Below, in pieces: positions 47,370 to 57,348 of a stretch of 64,000 nt of DNA (position 1 is the first letter of the stretch; every line of letters starts with the position of its first letter). Under the pieces are notes generated by a model. The model did not search any database and was not told the DNA's origin. It worked only from the letters and a program-made list of their open reading frames with translations. Where the stretch lies: positions 1 through 64,000 of the forward strand of contig NZ_VEWM01000122.1 in NCBI RefSeq assembly GCF_020662265.1, in the 5' to 3' direction. This DNA comes from Psychrobacter sp. I-STPA6b. GTDB lineage: Bacteria > Pseudomonadota > Gammaproteobacteria > Pseudomonadales > Moraxellaceae. The position numbers and the translations under genes were made by a program.

Positions 47370-48485
47370 TCAGTCATAATAGCGTGTGCCATCTGCCTGA
47401 TTTTTAAAACGGCGATGAAACCACATATATTGGGTTGGGTCGATACGAATAAGCCCTTCTAATAACTCATTAATTTTGTTTGCATCGGCGACTTCATCAT
47501 CACTGGGGTAATCACTCAAAGCTGGAGTAATGGTAATGTGATAATGCGGGCGTTTGCCCCGAGGTAGGTTATCAGGGGTTTGCCGATAAAAATGCACTGC
47601 CATGACCGCAGGTGGGTTGTTTTTATCACCAAGTTTGGCAAGTCGGCGTGGGGCAGTAATGGTGGCGGCGGGTACACCAAAAAACTTTGCCATTACTCCA
47701 TGTGTTAGCCCAAAATCTTGGTCAGGCGTGTACCAAATCACATGTCCTGCTTTGATACTTTTGACCAATTGACGCATGTTTTTATGGTCAATTTGAGTAT
47801 CAAAAATATGACGGCGGGCATTGTAAATAAGCCATTCTAACAGGGCATTATTTTGTGGACGATAAACACAATCCACCGCAAAAAACTGCGTGCATAACCG
47901 ACCACCCAAGTCTAACATGGTGTAATGGGCGCCAAGTAATAGCACAGCTTTGCCTTCATTTTGGGCATTAACCAAATGCTGTAAGCCAGAGATAGACATA
48001 GTACGGGTAAAAACATTGGGGCGAAACCATGCACACAGGGTCTCAAAAATACCAATACCTTGATTGACAAAAATTTGCTTTGCCATCAGTTCCCGTTCAA
48101 CTTCAGGCTTTTCTGGAAAAGCCAACTTTAGGTTAATTTTAGTATCTTTTTGACGGCGTTTGCCTAAATGATAAAACAAAATTCCCAATTTTCTCCCAAG
48201 CCAAAATTGCCAACGTAAAGGCAGATAAATTAGGGGTAAAATTAGGGCAAGTAATAGCCAAATGCCCCAATATTTTGGGTGCAAAAACTGCCACTGGAAA
48301 GGTTGTTTTTCAGCGACATGAGTTTGCTTATGGTTGTCAGTAATACTGGGCATACCCTTTGGAATGGGTGGAGAAGGAGGGAGCTTAGTTTTGCCATGTT
48401 GCTGGCTGGTTTGTATAGATTGGGCAGGTGTGGACTGCTTAGGGTCAAACTGTTCAGGAGGCTTGATATTTGGTATTTTTGACAT
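47370..48485 (-). CDS. lpxL: Lipid A acyltransferase, LpxL/LpxM family
   Basis: Membrane-bound late acyltransferase that adds a secondary acyl chain to lipid A. The 371-residue protein has a disordered Pro/Gln-rich N-terminus (1-60), one membrane helix (about 73-92), the catalytic HxxxxD motif in LLGAHYTMLDLGGRLC, VYRPQNNALLEWLIYNARR and WYTPDQDFG. The N-terminal proline-rich extension is longer than in E. coli LpxL (306 residues). LpxL versus LpxM cannot be fixed by reading. Confidence 0.87.
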   Translation of the reverse strand: MSKIPNIKPPEQFDPKQSTPAQSIQTSQQHGKTKLPPSPPIPKGMPSITDNHKQTHVAEKQPFQWQFLHPKYWGIWLLLALILPLIYLPLRWQFWLGRKLGILFYHLGKRRQKDTKINLKLAFPEKPEVERELMAKQIFVNQGIGIFETLCAWFRPNVFTRTMSISGLQHLVNAQNEGKAVLLLGAHYTMLDLGGRLCTQFFAVDCVYRPQNNALLEWLIYNARRHIFDTQIDHKNMRQLVKSIKAGHVIWYTPDQDFGLTHGVMAKFFGVPAATITAPRRLAKLGDKNNPPAVMAVHFYRQTPDNLPRGKRPHYHITITPALSDYPSDDEVADANKINELLEGLIRIDPTQYMWFHRRFKNQADGTRYYD

Positions 48486-48646
48486 GGTAGTTCAAACTTA
48501 GTGACACAATCAATGATGCAGTATCATATATCATGGGGGCGATATTTGCGTTATACAAATTCAAACAGCCTTTGACTGTTAACTTGATACGCTAACATAC
48601 AGGAGGTTATATATCGCCCTGATATAAAATATGGTCTCAATGCGCT

Positions 48647-50608
48647 TTAGTTTTGCTCGAGTTCATCCCAGCGCTCAAGTTTTTCCATTAATAGTTCATC
48701 AATTTCTGCCAGTCGCTCACTGGCTTTGGTGGCAGACTCTAAGTCTTCAGTAAACCATGAGCCGTCTGCCAGTTTATTTTGCAGTTGCTCTTGTTCAGCT
48801 TCTAGTTCAGCAATTTGTTGGGGTAGTGCGTCTAACTCTCGTTGTTCGTTATAACTGAGTTTTCTTTTGCTGGTGTTATTTTTATTTGGACTACTTTTAT
48901 TAGTAGCATCTTTATTGGTGTTGGCTGAATTTGCCTTGTTTGTTGCGGTTTTTTTCTCTGTGGTTTGCTGTGCGGTTTCGTGTTGTTTTTGTCGAATATA
49001 ATCTTGATAGCCACCAACATACTCTTGCACAGTGCCTCGACCTTCGTCATCAGTATCAAATACCCATGTTGAAGTGACCACATTATCCATAAATGCACGG
49101 TCATGACTAATAAGCAAAATTGTGCCGTTAAAGCTGGCGACGGATTCTTCTAACAGTTCTAATGTTGCCATATCAAGGTCATTGGTTGGCTCATCAAGCA
49201 CCAAGACATTGGCAGGTTTGAGCAACTGTTTGGCAAGTAATACACGGTTACGCTCCCCACCTGATAAGGCTTTGACTGGGGTTCTGGCACGCTCTGGCGC
49301 AAATAAAAAGTCTTGCAAATAGCTCATAATGTGAGTTTTGCGTCCGCCAACCTCAATAAAATCTGAGCCTTCAGAGACATTTTGTGCCACGCTGGCTTCA
49401 AGGTCAAGTTGGTCACGTAGTTGGTCAAAAAAGGCAATTTGCAAATTTGTACCTAAGGTAACACTGCCTGTTTTAATCACCTCATCATCAGAGCGGTCTA
49501 AAATGGCATTAATTAAGGTAGTTTTACCGACCCCGTTTGCACCAATAATCCCGATTTTATCGCCACGGATAATGGTGGTGCTAAAATTATCTACCAGTAC
49601 ATGACCGTCATATTCAAGGTGCAGATTTTTTACCTTACACACCAGTTTGCCACTTTTTTCACCATCGCTCATGGTGATATTGACATTGCCAACCTGCTCA
49701 CGGCGTTGTCGGCGTTCTTCTCGCAATGCTTTTAAGGCACGTACTCGCCCTTCATTACGGGTGCGTCTGGCTTTGATACCTTGGCGTATCCAAACTTCTT
49801 CTTCTGCCAGTTTTTTATCAAAGTTGGCATTATTTTTTTCTTCAGCAAGTAGCTGTTGTTCTTTTAGCTCTTGATAGCGGGCATAACCGCCAGCCCCTTG
49901 CGTCACATCATAACTAGAGAGTTTACCTCGGTCTAGCTCGACAATACGGGTTGCCAGCTTATCAACAAAAGCTCTATCATGGGTAACAAATAACAGGGTC
50001 AATCCTTGCCAATCTTTTAAAAACTGCTCTAGCCACTCAATGCTATCGACATCAAGGTGGTTAGTCGGTTCATCCAGAAGCAATAAATCAGGTTTGGTTA
50101 CCAATGCCCGCGCCAATAACACTCGGCGTTTACGCCCCCCAGAAAGTGAAGATAAATCATCATCAGGATTTAGCCCCATATTGGTGAGTAGGGTAGTGGC
50201 TTCTCGTTGCAAATCCCAGCCATGTACCGCATCAATTTCATGTTGCAGTTCTGCCATTTTTTCACAGGCTTTCATATCGCCATTGCTACAGGCATCAACA
50301 TTTTTTTCGTAGTCGATAAGTAGTTGAGCCGTTTTTTTGCTACCACCCATAACAATGTCTAAAATCCGTCCCTCACTTTCAGGCACATCTTGCTCTAGCA
50401 TGGCAATACGGACACTGTTATTAATAATCACTTCACCACTATCTGGCTGTATATTGCCATTAATCAGCTTAAATAAGGTGGACTTTCCCTCACCATTACG
50501 TCCGATTAAACAGACACGCTCACCTGTATTGATGCTAAAATCAATACCATCTAAAATGGGTGCAACGCCAAATGCCAAGTGGATATCTTTTAAGTGGATT
50601 AAAGCCAT
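48647..50608 (-). CDS. uup: ABC-F ATPase Uup
   Basis: Soluble ribosome-associated ATPase with two ABC domains, 653 residues. First Walker A GRNGEGKSTLFKLING with signature LSGGRKRRVLLARALV; second GANGVGKTTLINAIL with LSGGERNRVLLAKQLL; both Walker B motifs end in LVTKPDLLLLDEPTNHLD and VLVLDEPTNDLD. The linker between the domains and the C-terminal coiled coil (LPQQIAELEAEQEQLQNKL) identify Uup over EttA. A low-complexity Thr/Asn/Lys stretch (about 540-585) precedes the coiled coil. Divergent from slyX. Confidence 0.95.
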   Translation of the reverse strand: MALIHLKDIHLAFGVAPILDGIDFSINTGERVCLIGRNGEGKSTLFKLINGNIQPDSGEVIINNSVRIAMLEQDVPESEGRILDIVMGGSKKTAQLLIDYEKNVDACSNGDMKACEKMAELQHEIDAVHGWDLQREATTLLTNMGLNPDDDLSSLSGGRKRRVLLARALVTKPDLLLLDEPTNHLDVDSIEWLEQFLKDWQGLTLLFVTHDRAFVDKLATRIVELDRGKLSSYDVTQGAGGYARYQELKEQQLLAEEKNNANFDKKLAEEEVWIRQGIKARRTRNEGRVRALKALREERRQRREQVGNVNITMSDGEKSGKLVCKVKNLHLEYDGHVLVDNFSTTIIRGDKIGIIGANGVGKTTLINAILDRSDDEVIKTGSVTLGTNLQIAFFDQLRDQLDLEASVAQNVSEGSDFIEVGGRKTHIMSYLQDFLFAPERARTPVKALSGGERNRVLLAKQLLKPANVLVLDEPTNDLDMATLELLEESVASFNGTILLISHDRAFMDNVVTSTWVFDTDDEGRGTVQEYVGGYQDYIRQKQHETAQQTTEKKTATNKANSANTNKDATNKSSPNKNNTSKRKLSYNEQRELDALPQQIAELEAEQEQLQNKLADGSWFTEDLESATKASERLAEIDELLMEKLERWDELEQN

Positions 50609-50734
50609 AGAATGTATCTGTCTTATATGCGGTTAAAATTGTGTTGATTATAGCATGCTCTGTATTTAGAAAGCGCATTATAGGCGATTTGTTCCTACTA
50701 CAATCTTTTTTTACAACAATATATTAGGTTATAA

Positions 50735-50959
50735 ATGATGGATAATGATACATCAGAACAGCTCATTGCCTTGCAAATTAGTGTGGCACACTTAGAAGAC
50801 ACCATCGAACGACTAGATAATGTGATTGCACAGCAAGACAAGCACATACAAGCCATGCAACGACAATTACAACTGTTATATAAGCATATTGAAGCGAAGC
50901 GTGATGATGATGGTATTGCCCCATTTGATTTGTTGGCAGACCGTCCGCCACATTATTAG
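50735..50959 (+). CDS. slyX: SlyX family protein
   Basis: A 74-residue coiled-coil protein with the SlyX pattern LQISVAHLEDTIERLDNVIAQQDKHIQ and C-terminal ending DLLADRPPHY, matching the family's conserved PPHY terminus. Function unknown in all bacteria. Two ATG codons (50735, 50738) are possible starts. It lies between uup and the FadL porin gene. Confidence 0.92.
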   Translation: MMDNDTSEQLIALQISVAHLEDTIERLDNVIAQQDKHIQAMQRQLQLLYKHIEAKRDDDGIAPFDLLADRPPHY

Positions 50960-51191
50960 TTATGGGTTAGAATGAGTAGCAGAATAATGTATATTACTTT
51001 TTGGAATAAAAAATAACTTAGAGTTGTAAAAAAAGAAAAATGAGAATAATATTATAACGATATTGTTTTTATATGTAATATTCATTACTATATCAGGGTA
51101 TCTATTGGAACAATGTAACCTTGCACCCCTGCAATATTTACTATTTACAGCAGGTTGCATCTTAATAATTTGGACGTTTGGAGTATTACAC

Positions 51192-52733
51192 ATGACATCC
51201 CCTATCTTCTCTTTAAAAACTTTGGCAGTTGCCATTACTTCTATTTCTGTGGCTGGTGTGGCGAGTGCTGCTGGTCTAGATCGCTCAGGACAGGATGTGT
51301 CAGCTTTTTTGCAAGATGGCACATATGCTGAGGCATCTTATACCTATATTGATGCGGATGTCACAGGGCATGATAACGCTTATTTGGGTATTGGTGATCT
51401 AAAAAAATATGATAAAGGCAATAAAATTGGTGACATTGCTGAGCCTTATGACTTTTTCCGTTATGGGGTAAAAACAGATATTAATGATACCTTTAGTGTC
51501 GGTGTCTTGTATGATGAGCCATTTGGTGCGGCCGCTGCTTATAGCGGTAAAAATAACTTTGTATCTGGTGATATAAATGATGCTAATGCATTGGTTAATC
51601 AGTTAACTGGCGGTAAGATTACTAGCGCTGCTCAATTGCCAACAGCTATTAGAAGTACTGTTGTTGGAGCGCAACAAGCAGCGGCGGCAGCAAAAACAGC
51701 TGCTGAAGGAGCGGCTGCGGCTCAACAAGCAGGTAATGCTGCTCAAGCAGGAGAGCTTGCCAAAAAAGCACAAGAATATAAAGCAAAAGCAGAAGAATTG
51801 CAGCAGCAAGCTAAAGGCTTAATCAGTGCAGGTGCAATTTCTGGTGGTATTATTTCTTCAGCAGGAGAAGGGACTAATGTTGAAGTACGTACTCATAATA
51901 TTACAGGGTTACTTGGTGTAAAACTGGGTGCTGATAAAAACTTACAAGTATATGGTGGTCCAGCATTTCAGCGCTTGGAAGCAGATGTTAAGTTACGTGG
52001 TCCAGCCTACCTGACTTCAGCTGGTTATGACGCTCATGTTTCACCAAATGAAGCAGTAGGTTGGGTTGCTGGTGTGGCATATAGCAAACCAGAAATTGGT
52101 TTAAAAGCAGCGTTAACATATCGTTCTGAAATAGACCATACAGCTAATATTGCTGAAAATCTACCATCAGTTGCCTATTTACCTGACTCATACCAAGATA
52201 GTATTGCCAAAAATGCAGAAAAAAATGGTTTAGGCAGTATTGATATTACCACGCCTGAGTCATTTAACCTTGATTTTCAAACTGGCTTGAACCCAACTAC
52301 CTTGGCAACGGCTAAGGTACGTTATGTGCCTTGGAGCAAGTTTGAGATTGTACCACCTTTATATAATGCTGCATCAAAAGTGCAACTACATAATGATGAG
52401 GGTTTACCTCTAGTGGGCTATGATAAAGATCAGTGGCAAGTAGAAGTTGGTATTGGTAAACGTTTAACACCAGCTTTGGCGGTTTCTGGTACAGTTGGTT
52501 GGGATAGTGGTGCGGGTAATCCGGTTACCTCTTTAGGACCAATTGAAGGTTACTATAGTGTCGGTGCAGGTGCAAAATATAACATCACACCAAATTGGGC
52601 AATCTCTGCTGGTGGTAAATATCTGATGTTTGGTGATGCTAAAGGTAAACTACCTAATGATAAAGTTGTCAGTAACTTTGAAGATAATAATGGCTATGCT
52701 GTTGGTGTGAAGTTATCTTATCAAGATAAATAA
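51192..52733 (+). CDS. fadL: FadL/OmpP1-type outer membrane porin
   Basis: Predicted outer-membrane beta-barrel for uptake of long-chain fatty acids or other hydrophobic compounds, 513 residues. Start ATG at 51192 (ggag nine bases before) gives a clean signal peptide SLKTLAVAITSISVAGVASA with cleavage before AGLDRSGQDVSAFLQ. The N-terminal plug and strands (EASYTYIDADV, RYGVKTDINDTFSVGVLYDEPFGA) and the C-terminal strands ending in YAVGVKLSYQDK fit the family; Moraxella catarrhalis OMP E is of this type. An Ala/Gln-rich helical insert (about 156-216) is unusual. A frame open to 51063 is not credited. Confidence 0.9.
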   Translation: MTSPIFSLKTLAVAITSISVAGVASAAGLDRSGQDVSAFLQDGTYAEASYTYIDADVTGHDNAYLGIGDLKKYDKGNKIGDIAEPYDFFRYGVKTDINDTFSVGVLYDEPFGAAAAYSGKNNFVSGDINDANALVNQLTGGKITSAAQLPTAIRSTVVGAQQAAAAAKTAAEGAAAAQQAGNAAQAGELAKKAQEYKAKAEELQQQAKGLISAGAISGGIISSAGEGTNVEVRTHNITGLLGVKLGADKNLQVYGGPAFQRLEADVKLRGPAYLTSAGYDAHVSPNEAVGWVAGVAYSKPEIGLKAALTYRSEIDHTANIAENLPSVAYLPDSYQDSIAKNAEKNGLGSIDITTPESFNLDFQTGLNPTTLATAKVRYVPWSKFEIVPPLYNAASKVQLHNDEGLPLVGYDKDQWQVEVGIGKRLTPALAVSGTVGWDSGAGNPVTSLGPIEGYYSVGAGAKYNITPNWAISAGGKYLMFGDAKGKLPNDKVVSNFEDNNGYAVGVKLSYQDK

Positions 52734-52753
52734 ACCCAAGCTTTAAATCTTTA

Positions 52754-52791
52754 AAAGAAAGCTCAGCATAAGTTTATGCTGAGCTTTCTTT
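52754..52791. terminator. Bidirectional terminator between fadL and recJ
   Basis: 17-bp near-perfect stem aaagaaagctcagcata/tatgctgagctttcttt (52754-52770 with 52775-52791), T-rich on both sides, 21 bases past the fadL stop and 85 bases past the recJ stop on the other strand. Confidence 0.93.
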
Positions 52792-52875
52792 GTTTTTATA
52801 GGCTGTATAGCAAACAAGCTCGACACTGTAGCTTGTTTAGTAGCTCTTTGACTATATTTATATTTCTCAGACGAT

Positions 52876-54654
52876 TTATATGACAGCCAAGTCTTTGACC
52901 ATTAACTGTAACGACTGCTGACCATTCCACTCATTGATATCAAGCTCAAAGAGAATATGAACCCGTTGCGCTTGATAGCTCCAAATATTACTATCGTAGT
53001 TAAACCAAATTGCATCAATAGGATACTGCACGTGTGGGTACTGTAGTGATAGTTTAAGATGTTTATCCTTTAATATCCGATGTTGAATAACCGTAAAAAC
53101 ACCATCAAATATTGGGGGTGCAAACCCATTTCCCCAGATACTGGCATGCTTTAATATATCAACAAATGCCAGACTAAAGTCTTGTGGTTCAAGCTGTCCA
53201 TCAGTAAGTTTTTGTTCCTCAAACAGCGTGTTATCCATCTTCTGCATGATGCTTTCAAATGCATCTGCAAAGGCTGTGAAATTTTTACGTTGGATACTTA
53301 ACCCTGCTGCCATCGCATGACCACCAAAGTGGCTGATAAGTTCTGGGTTCTGTTCAGCAACCTGCTCAATAGCATCACGAATATGAATGCCAGTGATTGA
53401 ACGTGCTGAGCCTTTAATGATATCTGTATCGCCTGTTTTTTTGGGGTCAGCGGGCGCAAAAATAATACTGGGGCGATAGTAAGTCTCTTTAAGTCGACCT
53501 GCAACAATACCAATGACGCCTTGATGCCAGTCATCTTGATAGAGTATAAGGCTCTTGCTAGCAATTTGCTGAGTATTTGTGGTTGTATCTATGGCTGACT
53601 CTGCGTTTGGTTGAGCTGATAGTGTCGATATGATGTTATCTGCTTGCTCACGCATGTCGCTTTCAACATGACGGCGGGTTTGATTGAGTTTATCAAGTTG
53701 ATAGGCAAGCTGGCTGGCAAGTTTTGGGTCATCTGTGGTCAGGCACTCAATGCCAATGCGCATATTATCCATTCGTCCAGCCGCATTGATACGTGGACCA
53801 AGTACAAAACCAAAATCTTGAGCTGTTATTTTTTCTGGGTCACGTCCGGCTTGCTCTAGTAGCGCCGAGATACCAGCACAGCAACGTCCCGTACGAATAG
53901 CCTGTAATCCATGATGTACTAAAATGCGGTTGTTATGATCGAGCATGCCAACATCAGCAATTGTTCCTAATGCCACTAAGTCAAGATACTGACTAACTTG
54001 TGCGCTGGATTTACCAGATTGTCGGCGCTGTTTTGCCAATCTACCAAGCAGATAAAATGCGACTCCAACACCTACTAAAGACTTACTAGCAAAGTGACAG
54101 CCAAGCTGATTGGGATTGACAACCGCATCGGCTTTGGGTGTGGGCTTAGTCGTGAGGTGATGGTCAGTGATGATAACGTCAATACCTGCCATTTTGGCTT
54201 TATCCACACCTGCATGGCTAGAGATACCATTATCTACAGTGACAATCATATCTGGTTGATAATCGTCTATGGCAAGCTGAACAATCTCTGGAGTTAATCC
54301 ATAGCCATATTTAAAGCGGTTAGGCACGACAAAGTCAACTTGTGCGCCCATTTGTGATAAAACCCTTAACATCAGTGCAGTGCTGGTTGCACCATCACAG
54401 TCAAAGTCACCGACGATTAAGATGCGTTTTTGCTCATCTATAGCGGTATCAAGTAAGTTAACAGCCGTATCTATACCTAATAACTCATCAGCACGCAGTA
54501 ATGCTGTTAACTGGTGATCAAGCTCATCCCGATGTGTAATACCACGACCAATAAAAAGCCGTGCTAAGGTAGGAGATTCTTTGGCAAGTTCTGCCAAGGT
54601 GTCAGGTAGATTATCAGGAAATGTACCTGTATATCGTGGGGTTAAATTTAGCAT
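52876..54654 (-). CDS. recJ: Single-stranded-DNA-specific exonuclease RecJ
   Basis: 5'-3' ssDNA exonuclease in recombination, mismatch repair and base excision repair. The 592-residue protein shows the DHH motifs VGDFDCDGATSTALMLR and VTVDNGISSHAGV with DVIITDHHLTTKP, and DHHA1 GHAMAAGLS near the end (SHFGGHAMAAGLSIQ). Length matches the family (about 577). Monocistronic, divergent from the DUF697-like gene over 420 bases. Confidence 0.97.
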   Translation of the reverse strand: MLNLTPRYTGTFPDNLPDTLAELAKESPTLARLFIGRGITHRDELDHQLTALLRADELLGIDTAVNLLDTAIDEQKRILIVGDFDCDGATSTALMLRVLSQMGAQVDFVVPNRFKYGYGLTPEIVQLAIDDYQPDMIVTVDNGISSHAGVDKAKMAGIDVIITDHHLTTKPTPKADAVVNPNQLGCHFASKSLVGVGVAFYLLGRLAKQRRQSGKSSAQVSQYLDLVALGTIADVGMLDHNNRILVHHGLQAIRTGRCCAGISALLEQAGRDPEKITAQDFGFVLGPRINAAGRMDNMRIGIECLTTDDPKLASQLAYQLDKLNQTRRHVESDMREQADNIISTLSAQPNAESAIDTTTNTQQIASKSLILYQDDWHQGVIGIVAGRLKETYYRPSIIFAPADPKKTGDTDIIKGSARSITGIHIRDAIEQVAEQNPELISHFGGHAMAAGLSIQRKNFTAFADAFESIMQKMDNTLFEEQKLTDGQLEPQDFSLAFVDILKHASIWGNGFAPPIFDGVFTVIQHRILKDKHLKLSLQYPHVQYPIDAIWFNYDSNIWSYQAQRVHILFELDINEWNGQQSLQLMVKDLAVI

Positions 54655-55076
54655 GTGGGTATTGTACTGTGCTTATCATAATTTATAAATAGCACCTGTT
54701 GAATATTCACTGTATTAACCTAATATTAGTATAAGAGATTAGATGGTTATCAGGGTGAATAACTTTATTTGCGAGTCGTTTATGACGATTGTTTGTGATG
54801 ATTAATTGTTATAACAACGACTGATACTAATTACTCTGATATTAAGTATTCAGTCATCAATAAGCTCAAGTGACTGATAACTTATATTAAACGAACATTA
54901 ACGGCATTTTACAAAAAGCCTAAAAATGAGCGTATCTTTTCTCTCCTTCTTGTCATTTTCAATACAAAGCATGGGTTGTACAAATGCTAAGACGGAGTAG
55001 AATATGCGTCATGTTCGATCCTATTTTATAATTTGTTGTTAATTTTAGTTGTTTAGTCTACTTTAGAGGATATGTT
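54655..55076. other. Intergenic region between recJ and the DUF697-like gene
   Basis: 422 bases. It contains MITE fragment F (54691-54745) and otherwise no ORF, RNA gene or convincing hairpin. It must hold promoters for both divergent genes. Confidence 0.6.
54691..54745. mobile_element. MITE fragment, copy F
   Basis: agcacctgttgaatattcac then tgtattaacc and taatattagtataagagatt follow the 5' portion of copy C (gggtctgttgaacattcac, cgttaagc, tagtattgataagggat). The remainder of the element is not recognisable. It lies 37 bases upstream of the recJ start codon. Confidence 0.5.
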
Positions 55077-55592
55077 ATGAAAACCACACCAGATGTAGAA
55101 AAGTTACCAGAAACCATTGATCCAGACTTGGATTTGGAAAAAGTAAGAGCTGAATGTCGAGAGTTGGTAAAAAAACGTGCCAAATATTCGGCAGGGGTAG
55201 CCGTGATTCCTGTACCATTTTTAGATGTGGCTGTTGATGCTGGTATGTTGACCCAACTTTTACCTGAAATCAGTCATCGTTTTGGTTTGATTTCAGAGCG
55301 TGAAACAGCAATTGATTTAGAAACGAAAGAAGTTTATTGGAAAGAAATACGTGAACGTGCCGTTGAGTTTGCTGGTTTGATGGCAACTCGTGGTATTGTG
55401 AAAAAAACCATTCAAGGTTTTGGTGGTCGTATTGTTGCCAAACAAGTGACAAAGTTTGTACCACTTGGTGGTCAGATGGTAGCAGCATCTTTAGGATATA
55501 TGATTTTCAAAAAGATTGCTTTTGACCACATTGAAGAGTGTTATAAATTAGCAAAAAATATTCAGCAAAAACAGCATGGTAAAAATGTATAA
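55077..55592 (+). CDS. DUF697-like membrane-associated protein
   Basis: A 171-residue protein with a hydrophobic stretch at 39-58 (YSAGVAVIPVPFLDVAVDAG), a central amphipathic segment, and a second hydrophobic segment near 130-148 (PLGGQMVAASLGYMIFKKI). The pattern of Pro-rich PxPxLD followed by Gly/Ala helices fits DUF697/YcjF-type proteins. Ribosome site agagga. No partner is adjacent. Function unknown. Confidence 0.6.
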   Translation: MKTTPDVEKLPETIDPDLDLEKVRAECRELVKKRAKYSAGVAVIPVPFLDVAVDAGMLTQLLPEISHRFGLISERETAIDLETKEVYWKEIRERAVEFAGLMATRGIVKKTIQGFGGRIVAKQVTKFVPLGGQMVAASLGYMIFKKIAFDHIEECYKLAKNIQQKQHGKNV

Positions 55593-55642
55593 AACAGTTT
55601 GTTTAATGATGTTTAGCTGATATTTAAAGTTTAACAATTAAC

Positions 55643-55681
55643 AAAAACCCTCTAAATTCAGATGATTTAGAGGGTTTTTTT
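55643..55681. terminator. Bidirectional terminator between the DUF697-like and phosphate transporter genes
   Basis: 14-bp stem aaaaccctctaaat/atttagagggtttt with a 7-base loop and T-rich tails on both strands, about 50 bases past the plus-strand stop codon. Confidence 0.93.
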
Positions 55682-55710
55682 AATGAGGGAATGTTTAACA
55701 GCCTCTAGTC

Positions 55711-57324
55711 TTATAGTAGATAGGTTAAGAGTAAGAAACTAATGGCTGACATCGCTGCTGCTGCTGGTAGGGTAATGACCCATGCTAGACCAATAGGTTT
55801 CATTAATGACCAGTTGGTATTACGGTTCACCATACCAATACCTAGAACCGCACCAACTAATGTATGAGTACTAGAGACAGGAAGTCCAAGTAAAGATGCG
55901 CCCATAACAACGGCAGCGGCGGATAGTTCCGCGGAAAATCCTGATGCTGGGTGCATTTCTGCTAAGTCTGTTCCAACGGTTTGAATGACCTCTTTACCCA
56001 CAAACCAAAGTCCAACGACTAAGGCAATACCAAAGGTAACCATAACCGTACTAGGAACGGCAGCTTCAGTCGCAATGGCATTATTTCTGATAACATCCAT
56101 GATGGCTGCAAATGGTCCAACTGCGTTGGCGATGTCATTTGCACCATGACTAAAGGCAAATCCTGAAGCAGTAAAGACCTGCATCCAGCTAAATAAAATA
56201 AAGGTGGTACGGGTTAGGTCTTCGGTTTGTTTACCACGCAGGCTCTTAATATAGATAAAGGTTGTTAGCCATATTAGCGCACCTACCATACTAATAATCA
56301 AAAAGCTATGTAGAGTAGATAGGGACATATCAATATTCTTTAGACCCTTAAACACGACCATAGCAGTCATCACCATACCACCAAAGGCTGCGATAAATGG
56401 TACCCATGTTTTTAGTGCTTTTAATGAGTCTAGGCTTGTGCGTTCATGCTCAATATCATAAAGATTCTGATAATAATCAGTCTCTAACTCGTCACGAGCG
56501 GTATCTGGGTGTTTGTATATTTCTTGGTCTCGAATCATTGAAGCGGTATAAGAAACTTGTAATGATTCTGAAAGCTGGTTAAAAAATACTTTATGACGTT
56601 TTTTCAGTGCTTTTTTGGCTGACTTAATCTCTGCTAGCTGTGCTTGTGCACGCTCATTATAGGTGAGGATATTAGATTTAATGAGCCCATATAGCATATA
56701 GGCAAGGATACCACCAAGTAACGGGGAGAGTACCCATGATACAGCAATTTCTCCTATTTTTGACCACTTAACAGTTGATAGTGCCAGCTCAGGGCCACCG
56801 ATGTGTATGCCTAGTACAATTGAGCTTCCGACCACACCACCAATGATGGAGTGTGTGGTAGAAACAGGAAGCCCTTTTTTGGTGGCAAACAGTAGCCAAA
56901 ATGCAGCAGCAATCAGTGCTGATAGCATGATATAGATGAATTGAGTCGGTTCAACTGTCATGCCACCTAGGTCGACGATACCCTTACGAATGGTATCGGT
57001 TACCTCACCCCCTGCTAAAATAGCACCAGAAACTTCAAAGATGGCTGCCACAGCAAGGGCTTGAGGAATGGTTAATGTCCCTGCACCAACGGATGTGCCA
57101 AATGAGTTGGCAACATCGTTACCGCCAATGTTAAATGCCATAAAGACACCAAACAGTGTCGCAATGACAAATAGAAGGACTTGTTGATGTAGTGTATAGC
57201 TAAGCCCCCAGTATAAGAAATATAGCGTCATGACTACTAATATAGATGCAAAAAATATATTGGCAGCAGTTGGCGTTATGGCGGACTGTGGGCTGGAGGT
57301 TGTAGAGATGGATTTTTTTTGCAT
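55711..57324 (-). CDS. Inorganic phosphate transporter, PiT family
   Basis: A 537-residue inner-membrane protein with about ten hydrophobic segments and the two inverted Pit repeats: FNIGGNDVANSFGTSVGAGTL and FSHGANDIANAVGPFAAIMD, with LPVSTTHSIIGGVVGSSI and LPVSSTHTLVGAVLG. A charged cytoplasmic loop (about 225-300) separates the halves, as in E. coli PitA (499 residues). It probably takes up metal-phosphate. The polyP:AMP phosphotransferase gene lies 24 bases upstream on the same strand, suggesting a phosphate/polyphosphate unit. Confidence 0.92.
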   Translation of the reverse strand: MQKKSISTTSSPQSAITPTAANIFFASILVVMTLYFLYWGLSYTLHQQVLLFVIATLFGVFMAFNIGGNDVANSFGTSVGAGTLTIPQALAVAAIFEVSGAILAGGEVTDTIRKGIVDLGGMTVEPTQFIYIMLSALIAAAFWLLFATKKGLPVSTTHSIIGGVVGSSIVLGIHIGGPELALSTVKWSKIGEIAVSWVLSPLLGGILAYMLYGLIKSNILTYNERAQAQLAEIKSAKKALKKRHKVFFNQLSESLQVSYTASMIRDQEIYKHPDTARDELETDYYQNLYDIEHERTSLDSLKALKTWVPFIAAFGGMVMTAMVVFKGLKNIDMSLSTLHSFLIISMVGALIWLTTFIYIKSLRGKQTEDLTRTTFILFSWMQVFTASGFAFSHGANDIANAVGPFAAIMDVIRNNAIATEAAVPSTVMVTFGIALVVGLWFVGKEVIQTVGTDLAEMHPASGFSAELSAAAVVMGASLLGLPVSSTHTLVGAVLGIGMVNRNTNWSLMKPIGLAWVITLPAAAAMSAISFLLLTYLL

Positions 57325-57348
57325 AGTTATATACTGGTATTACGGTTT

